Positions 49,033 to 58,333 of a DNA stretch of 64,000 nt are shown piece after piece (the stretch's first letter is position 1; every line of letters starts with the position of its first letter). The translations under genes and the position numbers were made by a program. This DNA is from Microglena sp. YARC (lineage: Eukaryota; Chlorophyta; Chlorophyceae; Chlamydomonadales; Chlamydomonadaceae): the NCBI GenBank assembly GCA_022414725.1, contig CM039464.1:51602017-51666016 (forward strand), written 5' to 3'. The notes beneath the pieces are model-generated. The model did not search any database and was not told the origin of the DNA. It was given only the letters and a program-made list of their open reading frames with translations.

Positions 49033-49199
49033 CCGATTAGCTTGCCTCTGCCTCAGTGCATGTCGATTATACCAATTGACTGGCTGGCGGACGGGCGGGC
49101 TAAATGAATGACTAATTGACGAACGGTTTACTAAACAAGCAATGTGCCTCTGGACAACAGACGATTTAGCATTAGGACTCTGATATTGATTTATTACCT

Positions 49200-49375
49200 C
49201 TTTTCCTTTTTGGGGCTACGCATAGCAGCTTCTAGCCAGCTCCATTGGACAGCCACTGGGTATATCCCAAAGCTTTTAGCTGCATTGGAATACCTTCTCA
49301 TGTCAGCTTTCAGCCACATTAGCTGGCTTCAGTTTGTGCCTAAGGACGTGGAAAGGAGCTGACAAGATGTCCAAT
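49200..49375. mobile_element. MITE (CACTGTTT subfamily), right end lost
   Basis: TTTTGGGGCTACGCATAGCA, GCTTCTAGCCAGCTCCATTG at the left. Ends at GGAAAGGAGCTGACAAGA without the right inverted repeat. Confidence 0.7.
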
Positions 49376-49424
49376 ATATTTAATATGCTCTGGATATCAG
49401 AACTTGAACTTTAAGTCTAAATCG

Positions 49425-50189
49425 GTAGAACTTGAAACTTGGTGACATGGCTACAGCCAGCAATTCGGCTGCTCGGCAGTGAAACAAACAGGAAATGTAA
49501 AAGAGAACAAGTGATTCCCCCCCCTTCTTTTTATCATTTTTCTTTTTCTACTTCTTTGTCTTCTTCTGAACGATCAAATAAACATTATAAAAAGATGCAA
49601 GACCTGGACAAGTCTTCAAACTGCCTAATCCGCTCAGTAAGCTCCCTGGTTTCTGTGATAATAGCGGACAAATGCATAGGGGACTTGACATTGGAAGACG
49701 GCGAGCAGCCCAAAGTTGGCTGAAAACCACGTAACAAGCCAATCCAAGACAAGACAAGCCCACACCACAATTTCCGGGTTCTAAATAGATACCTAGCTCT
49801 AACACATGTGTGATAAACTTTTATAATCAGGAGTGTGGTGCAGTAGTGTTAATGCTACCCATGTTTACTCCGCCGGCAGACGGTGAGCAGCCTGAATGCT
49901 GATAGACCAGGCAATCACCTAAGTGCGCCTACTTTGCATATTGTAGGAGGGGCAACACCGTTCGAACTGAATCCTCCAGGTCGCTGGTTTGTGACGGGAA
50001 ACCCACCTCCTGGGGTGAAAGTCCTTTCACAACTTAAATAATAATAAAGAATCAACCCAATCTACCTCTATTCTCAAATATAATCTAACACTATTGGTGG
50101 TTGGCGCCAGCGCAAGGGAACAAGGCCCCATCAACCTCACGCACTATCAATAAGCGTGATATTTATATACACTACCAATACGTGGAACC
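49425..50189. repeat. Fragments of families C, H and F
   Basis: Family C at 49430-49490 (plus) and 49685-49740 (minus). Family H fragment at 49955-50035 (GAATCCTCCAGGTCGCTGGT, CCCACCTCCTGGGGTGAAAG). Family F at 50097-50170 (GTTGGCGCCAGCGCAAGG, CAACCTCACGCACTATCAA). No gene. Confidence 0.6.
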
Positions 50190-50375
50190 AATGTTTCTTT
50201 GGGGGGCTTGCTATGCATAGCAGCTTCCATGAAGCTCCAATAGCCTAAAGCTTGCAGCTGCGTTTGACTGCCTTTCATGCCAGTATTCAGACACACTAGC
50301 TAGATTCAGCTTTGGTCCAAGGACGGGGCAAGGGGGCTGCCTAGAAGCTGCTATGTGATGACAAAAAAGAAACAG
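50190..50375. mobile_element. MITE with perfect direct flanks (11 bp)
   Basis: GCTATGCATAGCAGCTTCCA at the left, GCTGCCTAGAAGCTGCTATG, AAAAAAGAAACAG at the right. TACGTGGAACC at 50179-50189 and 50376-50386. Since part of TAC/CAGT may belong to the element end, the true duplication is 9-11 bp. Confidence 0.85.
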
Positions 50376-50654
50376 TACGTGGAACCCGCATGGAACTACA
50401 AACTTCCAAACTTCTGATTGCAGCATCTCAAAGCTCAGACACAGACCTGGATAATTTTTTACACTGTCTAATCTGCTTAGTATGCTCCCTGGTTTCTGTG
50501 GGTATCGCACATGGGGGACTTGGAATGGGGAGAGGGTGAGCAGCCCAGAGTTGGCTGAAAAACATGTAACAATTCAAGTCAAGTCAAGTCACGGAGTAGG
50601 CGAAATATGGACCAGGCCCGGAACCCTCCTCCTGGAGACTGACAGGCCTACCCC

Positions 50655-50740
50655 TGTTGGTGGTTGGCCCAAGCGCAAGGAAACGGGCTGCCCCCCTCAA
50701 CCTCACGCCCCGCCTTACGGTGTAACATATATTTATTTAT
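50655..50740 (+). repeat. SINE-like repeat family F
   Basis: TTGGTGGTTGGCCCAAGCGC, AAGGAAACGGGCTGCCCCCC, TCAACCTCACGCC, ending ATATTTATTTATCACGG. A family C fragment (minus) lies at 50517-50580 to its left. The tail overlaps the end of the mTERF-like gene on the other strand. Confidence 0.6.
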
Positions 50741-52055
50741 CACGGCGTAGTTGCGGCAAGCCCTCTACTCCACTCTCCTTCCACTGCTCCTGGAACTCCC
50801 CATTCATTTTCTCCCAACCAGGCTTCTCTTCCCTCACCCACTGCTTCTTACACAACTCCAATCCCTCCTTCAAGTCAGCTGCACCTTCAAACACGTCCCT
50901 GGGTCTGCCCTCCCACAAGGCACAGAAGGAGCTACGTTGCACAAAGGCCTCATCTGTCATACATAGCCACGGGCTGCTGTATACCTCGAAGGAGGCAGCC
51001 CCCCCTAGGCTGCGGAGCAGTAGTGTTCGAGGACCTGTTCTCGTATCCATGCTGGAGTTGACGCACTTATAGTTCTGCTTCATCATTGTCCCTGCATTGA
51101 TGTCCAGCTTGCTGACCATGAAAGCCAGCTTGGCGTGCACCGTCGGATTGCTATACCCAAACAGTCTGGTGCTCTTGGCGAGGATTGATTGGGCGTCTTT
51201 ACGAGAACCCACGAGCCAGGTATAGTAGGTCAGCGTCTTGCTGAGGCTGGTCTCAGGGGAATATTTAAGAAGCATAGGGAACCCCTTGATCATGCGCCTG
51301 GCTACCTCGGGCGCATAGCCCTCCCCCTCTAGCCACTGGAATGTGTCCCATTGAAGAGAGGACTGGAGAATGGAGGGCTCTGTCTCCAACAGACCCTTCT
51401 CCTCGGAAGGGGGGGAGCCTAACTCTTTTAGGCGGAGCAGCTTGGCGTCGAGGGATGATGGTGTGTGGCTGACCAACACGGCGGGGTACTTCCTCAACAC
51501 ACATTGTATCTGATAGTCAGATAAACCATGGGTAGTTAGCACCCGTATCGTCTCAGCATTGGTATTCTCCCGCCCACTAGCTGAACATGCAATGAGGATG
51601 GGGCACCTTCGAATCCCCCCTGAGACATCTTCAATACTCAAGCCGAAGCTGACAAGGACCTCAATCCACCCTCTCAAGTTATGCAAGCTCAAGTGAGTGC
51701 CCTTTACAGACGCATGAACACTCTTTAACACTGAAGCAGCTTGCTTGGGACTCATTTGCAACCTGAGCACCAGCTCATCTTGAACCAGCTCATCCTCGTC
51801 ACCAGTTTTGGGAGCGCGTATAAAGCTTTTATGAGTCTTGCGGACAGTGCATTCCTCAATGGGCCCCTTACTTGGGGATGCAGCTGCCAAGCAGCTTCTC
51901 CCTCGGATGTTACCTATGAACTCCAACAAGCCCCTAGAGGTAGTCAAGCTTGTGGGATGGCCCGTGGGGTGAACAGCCATGGGCTGGAGCTGTGCTCTGG
52001 ACTGGGCATGCATGTGTGAGGTGCAAACTGGCTGTGTGGTGCATGGTGCCTGCAT
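50733..52055 (-). CDS. mTERF-family protein, organelle-targeted, intronless
   Basis: ATG at 52055 (the first in the frame), TAA at 50735-50733, 440 codons. Proteins of this family bind organelle nucleic acids and act in plastid or mitochondrial transcription or splicing. An N-terminal Ser/Thr/Gln/Ala-rich leader (to about residue 70) is followed by repeated helical mTERF units with the typical Pro/Leu motifs: GGIRRCPILIACSAS, VLRKYPAVLVSHTPSSLDAK, MIKGFPMLLKYSPE, STRLFGYSNPTVHAKLAFM. The last ~110 residues (Trp/Glu/Lys-rich, EEKPGWEKMNGEFQEQWKES) lie outside the repeats. The stop codon comes from the ATTT tail of a family F repeat, so the original end may have been different. Single exon, unlike its neighbours. 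Confidence 0.8.
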   Translation of the reverse strand: MQAPCTTQPVCTSHMHAQSRAQLQPMAVHPTGHPTSLTTSRGLLEFIGNIRGRSCLAAASPSKGPIEECTVRKTHKSFIRAPKTGDEDELVQDELVLRLQMSPKQAASVLKSVHASVKGTHLSLHNLRGWIEVLVSFGLSIEDVSGGIRRCPILIACSASGRENTNAETIRVLTTHGLSDYQIQCVLRKYPAVLVSHTPSSLDAKLLRLKELGSPPSEEKGLLETEPSILQSSLQWDTFQWLEGEGYAPEVARRMIKGFPMLLKYSPETSLSKTLTYYTWLVGSRKDAQSILAKSTRLFGYSNPTVHAKLAFMVSKLDINAGTMMKQNYKCVNSSMDTRTGPRTLLLRSLGGAASFEVYSSPWLCMTDEAFVQRSSFCALWEGRPRDVFEGAADLKEGLELCKKQWVREEKPGWEKMNGEFQEQWKESGVEGLPQLRRDK

Positions 52056-52400
52056 GTGTGTCAAGCACGCCTTTTTTAGATACCAGAGGATGGAGGAAAA
52101 AACTGAGTAGGTTCAGAGTATTCTAGGGACAAACTGAAAGAAGAGAGGTCTACTGACTCATGCAATGAAAGATCGGAAGGAGTTGAATCGATTTCAAGCA
52201 GTTGCGGAGGCAGAGGCGGAGGCGGAGGCAGAGGCAGAGGCATATTAGCTGAACCTATGCTCGTGTGGTCAAGCGCTGACAGGAAAATAAATGAAGCAGT
52301 GCGCCAAGTTATTACAGTAGTACAGGTAGGCAGTCAGGCACCAGGTTGTCTGCTTCAAAATCTATATATGGTGCCATCTTCTCCTCAATCGACACCCTCC
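52056..52400. other. Upstream of the mTERF-like gene; no gene
   Basis: GGAGGCAGAGGCGGAGGC repeats at 52205-52240. No recognisable promoter element. Confidence 0.4.
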
Positions 52401-52645
52401 ATGTTCATGCTGTCCACGTTGCCCTTTCCATAGCTGTTGCCTGACTTCGACTAGAACGCCTCCTCACCCGCCCGTCCCTCTCCTTGTACAACCCGCCATA
52501 ACCTGTTCTGTCCTGATGGTGCGGTCTTGGTACTGCTGTTGCAGTATCCGCTTCCACTTTTCTTACTACCCGCCTTAACCACGAGTATTGCTGGTGCGGT
52601 ACCGGCACGCTCAACTGATACATCTCCCCACACAACCACTTCCAC
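52400..52645 (-). CDS. Candidate 3'-terminal exon(s) of the minus-strand gene
   Basis: Two minus-strand frames are open: one Arg-rich (RTGYGGLYKERDGRVRRRSS) from 52645, and one ending GNSYGKGNVDSMNMEGVD with TGA at about 52392, after a possible GAAGTCAG acceptor. The sequence is free of repeats and looks coding, but the correct splicing is unclear. Confidence 0.3.
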
Positions 52646-52786
52646 TCACAAACCCACACCTTCTTGGCATCTTCCTCTGGTGGGGGGGCTAGGGGCCAAG
52701 GCATCCCTCACAGCTATGAAACCCCAGAGCATCTCAAACCTAAAACGCTCCTACCTTCTAGACACCTTCCTCTGGCGACCTACCTT
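52645..52786 (-). repeat. Two copies of the 3' end of the 52894-52787 exon
   Basis: Minus strand CGCCAGAGGAAGGTGTCTAG, AAG|GTAG (52786-52756) directly after the exon, and CCACCAGAGGAAGATGCCAA, GAAG|GTGTGG (about 52690-52655). Both keep the coding of PPEEDAKK-like residues and a GT. Confidence 0.7.
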
Positions 52787-52894
52787 CTCGGCTCCTTCCT
52801 CTGGCGGTGGCTGGGCAAAGTTGCCGATGAGGGCCTCGTTGAAGTTCCATGCATCGATCATTATGCTGTTGGGGTTGGCCATGGCCTTATGGAA
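52787..52894 (-). CDS. Exon with rhodanese-like sequence (108 nt)
   Basis: From 52894 after CTCCTGCCCAG to 52787 before GTAGGTCG, phase 0 at both ends: FHKAMANPNSIMIDAWNFNE, ALIGNFAQPPPEEGAEK. The pattern FH-x(7-9)-x-IMID-x-x-NxxE-x-x-IGxF is that of the first half of the rhodanese domain as found in YceA/TSTD-type sulfurtransferases, where DxRNxxE is usual; here Arg is replaced by Trp (DAWN). The active-site Cys loop would be in another exon, not found. Family assignment is by eye. Confidence 0.5.
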
Positions 52895-53544
52895 CTGGGC
52901 AGGAGGCAAGTGGGTGCCTGGGCGGGATGGGTTGGGGTTGGGGTAGGTTGGGTTGGGTTGGGTTGGGTAGGGGTGGGGTGGGAGTGGGAGTGTGTGAGGT
53001 GAGTTGAGGGGTGTGTTCGAGTTGAGGGGTCGTGTGTGTGTGACCTAGGCAACTGAACAGTTTTTTGTCTTTGAGCGACGCGTGGCAAATTGAGCAACTT
53101 GGTACTAAAACAGTGCGATGCGCTGCCCCCCAAACCCCACGGAACTTGAAGCGCGGACCTGGTGGGGTTGGGGAGGCATTTCAACTAGTTCAGGAAAACT
53201 CAAACTGGACTCATGCGTCGCCATGCAGCTACTGAGTGGGGACGCGTCGCACAAAAAAAAGTGCAACTGAAGCTCCTTCTTGTACCCAATTCCAAAATCC
53301 TGAGCTCCAGCGTTTGAGCCTGTGCCGCCAACTCTGCATAGCTGACTCTGTACTGCCAACTTGACATGGCTTACTCTGTTCCGCCAACTCTGCATAGCTG
53401 ACTCTGTACTGCCAACTCTGAAGCTACTTCTTTGCCAGTATTGTTTACCTCGGTTTGTCCCATCCTAGTTACTATCTGTATCTCAACTCCAACTGGTCAG
53501 ATGAGGCCCGTGACTCACACTGTGCAGCATAGCTTTAGTGTTTG
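52895..53544. other. G-rich intron, no gene
   Basis: GGTTGGGTTGGGTTGGG at 52940-52970. CCCCAAACCCCACGG...GCGCGG at 53128 is a short repeat also at 37230. TCTGTACTGCCAACTCTGCA/TAGCTGAC duplicated three times at 53325-53420. Confidence 0.45.
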
Positions 53545-53815
53545 GCTACGAGCGGTAGCTTCTAGGTAGCTCCTTGAGCCTGCCACAAATCCAAACAAAA
53601 ATATTCCAGCAATCTGGACACCTGATTGCGTCTAACACCTAATTGCGTCTGCTTCAAGGTGCACTAGGTCGCATTTGGTTTGGTTTGGTTTGGACACCTG
53701 ATTGTCTCTGACACCTAATTGCGTCTGCTTCAAGGTGCACTAGGTTGCATTTCGTTTGGCTCAATAGCCAGGCAGGGGAGATGCCAAGAAGCTGTTGCTC
53801 GTAGCCGAAAAGAAA
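53545..53815. mobile_element. MITE (CGGCTACGAG subfamily), with an internal duplication
   Basis: GTTTGGCTACGAGCGGTAGC at the left; TTGCTCGTAGCCGAAAAGAA, AAGC at the right. The ~90 bp GACACCTGATTGYSTCT, CACCTAATTGCGTCTGCTTC, AAGGTGCACTAGG is present twice. Confidence 0.8.
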
Positions 53816-54219
53816 AGCTATGCTTCCCAGCGCCCAGCGGCCGGAGTCCCAGGATGGTTTAAAATTGTTAATGTAGGGCAACAAAACAACAGGGCAACAC
53901 GACAACATTTCAATGAACGTGCCCCTAGCCGGAGTCCCAGGATGGTTTTAAACCAAAACGGGCCACCACTTGTAAATAGCTTGTATTTCTCTGCCATGTC
54001 CCTATGTTGCGGTCTGATTCGGAAATAGCGCATATCATATTCCCACCCCGCCCCACCCCACCCACCACATACTCAGCCTGCTCTCCGGGCCTCCGGCTTT
54101 AGTCTAGGGGGAAGGAAGGAATGACCCGCTGGCTATTTATAGCCTAAAAAAAAAAAAAAATGCTTTTTCCCTTAAGCCCTGATATTCCTTCCTCCAAACC
54201 CTGATTGTTTTGCCTGTAC
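53816..54219. other. No gene identified
   Basis: Direct repeat GCCGGAGTCCCAGGATGGTT at 53840 and 53931. Poly-A of 15 near 54149. No exon borders that fit the neighbours. Confidence 0.4.
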
Positions 54220-54286
54220 CTCTCATGTCCAGCGGTGTAACCATGGGGTCAAAGCTGTATGTCACGGTCTCTGTCACAGGCCAAAC
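54220..54286 (-). CDS. Candidate 67-nt exon
   Basis: From 54286 after CCGTCAAACAG to 54220 before GTACAGG, phase 0 start, 22 codons (VWPVTETVTYSFDPMVTPLD, MR) plus one base. The entry phase fits the end of the Lys-rich exon at 55982. No family recognised. Confidence 0.45.
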
Positions 54287-54590
54287 CTGTTTGACGGTGG
54301 TGGTGGTGGTGGGGTGGTGGTGGTGGTGGTGTGTGTGTGGGGGGTAAGCTGACAGGTGGCAGGTGGTGGTGGTGGTACGTCACGGTCTCTGTCACAGGCC
54401 AAACCTGTCGGACGGTGGTGGTGGTGGTGGGTGGTGGTGGTGGTGTGTGTGTGTGTGGTGGTGGGGGGGGGGGTAAGCTGACTGGTGGCAGGTGGTGGTG
54501 GTGGTTGGTGGGGTAAGCTGACAGGTGGTAGGTGGTGGTGGTGGTGGTGGGGTCAAAGCTGTACGTCATGGTCTCTGTCACAGGCCAAAC
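54287..54590 (-). repeat. Two copies of the 5' edge of the 54286 exon in (CCA)n DNA
   Basis: AG|GTTTGGCCTGTGACAGAGAC recurs at about 54406 (then CGTGACGTACC) and at about 54588 (then CATGACGTACAGCTTTGACC). Acceptors differ (CCGACAG; GGCCGGCAG). Between them GGTGGTGGT and AAGCTGACAGGTGGCAGGTG repeats. Another open stretch (CHAEYLNIVPHPFGRQ) precedes the outermost copy. Confidence 0.7.
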
Positions 54591-54707
54591 CTGCCGGCCA
54601 AAAGGGTGTGGGACGATATTCAGATATTCAGCATGGCATACTGTAATGTGACAAAGTTGAAGTCTCAACCCCGGCATGGTCAGTGTGTATTTTAGCATTA
54701 TTCAGCT

Positions 54708-54738
<31 letters not shown>

Positions 54739-54789
54739 TTGTGTGTTTGTGACTGTGGTGGTGGTGGTGGTGGGTGTGTGTGTGGGGGG

Positions 54790-54884
54790 GTCAGCTCATT
54801 TAGACGGCCCCATGTGGACAGGCCATATTCGGCCTCAATGCTGCTTGGGCCTTCGGCGGGAGGCTGGTTCAAGTTTCCCAGCAT
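54790..54884 (-). CDS. Candidate exon, unrecognised
   Basis: Minus strand after CCACCATTAG: two bases, then MLGNLNQPPAEGPSSIEAEY, GLSTWGRLNE. The reading frame is balanced and non-repetitive. The donor is unclear (no GT directly after the open part). LGNLNQPPAEG resembles IGNFAQPPPEEG of the 52894 exon, so the two may be related by an old duplication. Confidence 0.35.
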
Positions 54885-54885
54885 G

Positions 54886-55535
54886 ACTAATGGTGGCTAC
54901 AGGGATGCCCAGCATGACTAATGGTGGCCACAGGGATGTCCAGCATGAGTAATGGTGGCGACAGGGATGTCCAGCATGACTAATGGTGGCTACAGAGATG
55001 CCCAGCATGACTAATGGTGGCTACAGGGATGCCCAGCATGACTAATGGTGGCCACAGGGATGTCCAGCATGAGTAATGGTGGCCACAGGGATGTCCAGCA
55101 TGACTAATGGTGGCTACAGAGATGCCCAGCATGACTAATGGTGGCGACAGGGATGCCCAGCATGACTAATGGTGGCGACAGGGATGCCCAGCATGACTAA
55201 TGGTGGCTACAGGGATGCCCGGCATGACTAATGGTGCCTACAGGGATGCCCAGCATGACTAATGGTGGCTACAGGGATGCCCAGCATGATTAATGGTGGC
55301 CACAAGTATGCCCAGCATGAATAATGGTGGCTAGAGGGATGCCCAGCATGATTAATGGTGGCTACAGGGATGCCCAGCATGACTAATGGTGGCTACAGGG
55401 ATGCCCAGCATGACTAATGGTGGCCACAGGGATGCCCAGCATGAGTAATGGTGGCTACAGGGATGCCCAGCATGACTAATGGTGGCTACAGGGATGCCCA
55501 GCATGACTAATGGTGGCTTCAGGGATGGCTAGAGG
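54886..55535 (-). repeat. 31-bp minisatellite carrying a 3' splice site, ~20 copies
   Basis: Minus-strand unit CCTGTAGCCACCATTAG|TCATGCTGGGCATC (given in two parts: CCTGTAGCCACCATTAG and TCATGCTGGGCATC). The last unit runs directly into the 54884 open stretch, so the unit equals acceptor plus first ~11 nt of that stretch. Confidence 0.8.
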
Positions 55536-55601
55536 GATGCCCCAGCAAAAAGGCTTTGGTGATGGTGCTAGAAGAACAGTGTATGTGGCTATTAAACCCC
55601 G

Positions 55602-55981
55602 AACAAACAAATACCCCGCCTCGACAAAAGCTGCCTGCTCACCTTCAAAGCCCTAAACCCTGAAGCCAAAGCCTAAGCCGCCTGCTCAGCCATTAAAGCC
55701 CTGCTAACCCTGACACCCAAAGCCCTAAAGCTGCCTGTCACAACTTCAAGCCTAAACCTGAACCGCAAAGCCCTAAGGCCTGCTCACCATTAAAGCGCCT
55801 AAACCCTGAACCCAAAGCCTAAAGCTGCCTGCTCACCTTCAAGCCCTAACCCTGAACCCCAAAGCCCCTAAGGCGCTCTGCTCACCTTAAAGCCCTAAAC
55901 CCTGAACCCAAAGCCCTAAAGCTGCCTACTCACCTTCAAGCCCTAAACCTTGAACCCAAAGCCCTAAGGCCGCCTGCCCAC
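55602..55981 (-). repeat. ~50-bp array of exon end + donor, about 8 copies
   Basis: The Lys-rich exon ends GGCTTGAAG|GTGGGCAGG at 55982. To its left the plus strand repeats CTGCCTGCTCACCTTCAAGC, CCTAAACCCTGAACCCAAAG; on the minus strand that is GGCTTGAAG|GTGAGCAGGCAG and variants. At least four copies keep an intact GTGAG donor. Confidence 0.75.
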
Positions 55982-58302
55982 CTTCAAGCCTGTGGGCATT
56001 TGGTTGTCCGGCAGCTTCTTATCTTGTACTGCTGCTGCCACGTCATCAGCTTCACCACCGGCACCTTCGCTACGCTTCTTCTTGACCTTCTTATCCTTCT
56101 TGGTGCAACCCTCCGCTACTACTCCTGCTGCTGCTGCTGATGCCACTGCCACTTTTGGGGGGGGCTCCACCATGGCATCTCTGCTACGCTTCTTCTTGTA
56201 CTTTTCATCCTTCTTGGTGCTTCCCTCCGCTACTTCTGCTTCTGCTGCTTCTGCTACTGCCGTCTGTTCTTGGGGCTCCACATGGGTATATTTGCTACGC
56301 TTCTTCTTGTCCTTCTTATCCTTCATGGGGCAACCCTCCGCTACTTCTGACACTACTGCTGCTGCTGCTGCTGCTACTGCCACCTTTGTTTGGGGCTCCA
56401 CCTTGGCAGATTTGCTACGCTTCTTCTTGTCCTTCTTATCAATCTTGGTGCTTTCCTCCGCTACTACTGCTGCTGCTGATGATGATGATATTGCAGCTTT
56501 TTCTTGGGGCACCACCATGGCATCTCTACTACGCTTCTTCTTGTACTTTTTATCCTTCTTGGTGCTTTCCTCCGCCACTTCTGCTGCTGCTGCTGTCGTC
56601 TGTTCTTGGGGCTCCGCATGGATATCTTTGCTCCGCTTCTTCTTGTCCTTCTTATCTTTCTTGGGGCAACCCTCCGCTACTTCTGACACTACTGCTGCTG
56701 CTGCTGCTGCTACTGCCGCCTTTGTTTGGGGCTCCACCTTGGCATATTCGCTACGCTTCTTCTTATCCTTCTCATCCTTGTCCGTGCTTCCTTCTGCTAC
56801 TGCCTCTGCTGCTGCGGCCTGTTCCTTGGGCTCTACCTCAGTATCTTTCCTACGCTTCTTCTTATCCTTCTTGGTGCTTCCCTCCGCTACTTCTGCTTGT
56901 ACTGCCGCCTGTTCTTGCGGCTCTACCTTAGCATATTTGCTACGCTTCTTCTTGTACTTCTTATCCTTCTTGGTGCTTCTCTCCGCCACTTCTGCTGCTG
57001 CTGCTGCTACTGCCATCTGTTCTTTGGGCTCCACATGGGTATCTTTGCTACACTTCTTCTTGTCCTTCTTATCCTTGTCCGTGCTTCCTTCTGCTACTGC
57101 CTCTGCTACTGCGGCCTGTTCCTTCGGCTCCACCTCAGCATCTTTCCTACGCTTCTTCTTATCCTTCTTGGTGCTGCCCTCCGCTATTTATGCTGCTGCT
57201 GCTGCTGCCAGTTCTTTGAGCTCCAACTTGGCATATCTGCCACACTTCTATTTGTCTTTCTTAGCCTTCCTGGTGCTTCCCTCCGCTACTAAAAAGAAAG
57301 ACTGCTGCTGCTGCTGCTGATACTGCTGTTGCTACTGCCGTTTGTTCTTGGGGCTCCACCTTGGCATCTTTGCTACGCCTCTTCATTTCCTTCTTATCCT
57401 TATTGGTGCTTCCCTCCGCTACTTCTGACACTACTGCTCCTGCTGCTGCTGCTACTGCTGCCTTTGTTTCAGGCTCCACCCCGGCATATTTGCTACGCTT
57501 CTTCTTGTCCTTCTTATCCTTGTTCGTGCTTCCTTCTGCAACTGTCTCTGCTACTGCCGCCTGTTCTTGGGGCTCCACCTGAGCATCTTTCCTACGCTTC
57601 TTCTTGTCTGTCTTATCCTTCTTGGTGCTTCCCTCCGCTACTGCTGCTGCTGCCTCTTCTTCAGGCTCCACCTTAGCATCTTTGCTATGCTTCTTTTTGC
57701 CCGTATTATCCTTCTTGATCCTTCCCTCCACTACTACTAATGCTGATGCTGATGCTGATGCTAATGCCGCTTGTTCTTGGGGCTCCACCATGGCATCTCT
57801 ACTACGCTTCTTCTTGTCCTTTATTTCCTTGTCCGTGCTTCTTTCTGCTGCTGATGCTCTTGCTGCTGCTGCCGCTTCTGCTGCCTGTTCTCCGGGTTCC
57901 ACCTCGGCATCTTTGCAACGCTTCTTCTTATCCTTCTTGGTGCTTCCCTCCGCTACTTCTGCTACTCCTGCTGCTGCTGCCAGTTCTTGGGGCTGCACCT
58001 CAGCAACTTCCCTATGGTTCTTCTGGTCTGCCTTATCTTTCTTGGTGCTTCCCTCCGCTACTACTGCTGCTGCTGCTGCTATTACTGCTACAGCTGCTGC
58101 TGCTATTGCCGCCTGTTCTTGTGGTTTCCTCCATGGCATCTCTGGCTACCCCTTCTTGTCCTTCTTAGACTTCTTGGTGCTTCCCTTTGCTCCTGTTGCT
58201 GCTGCTGCTACTGCCGCCTGTTCTTTGGGCTCCATCTTGGTATCTCTGCTACGCTTCTTCTTGTCCTCTTCATTCTTCTTGCAGCTTCCCTCCGCTACTT
58301 CT

Positions 58303-58333
<31 letters not shown>

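Noticed and set aside
55992..57320. 442-codon plus-strand frame (Leu/Phe/Ser/Ala-rich)
   Set aside because: It is the complement of the Lys-rich repeat gene; the minus strand has the more natural protein and the donor at its end.
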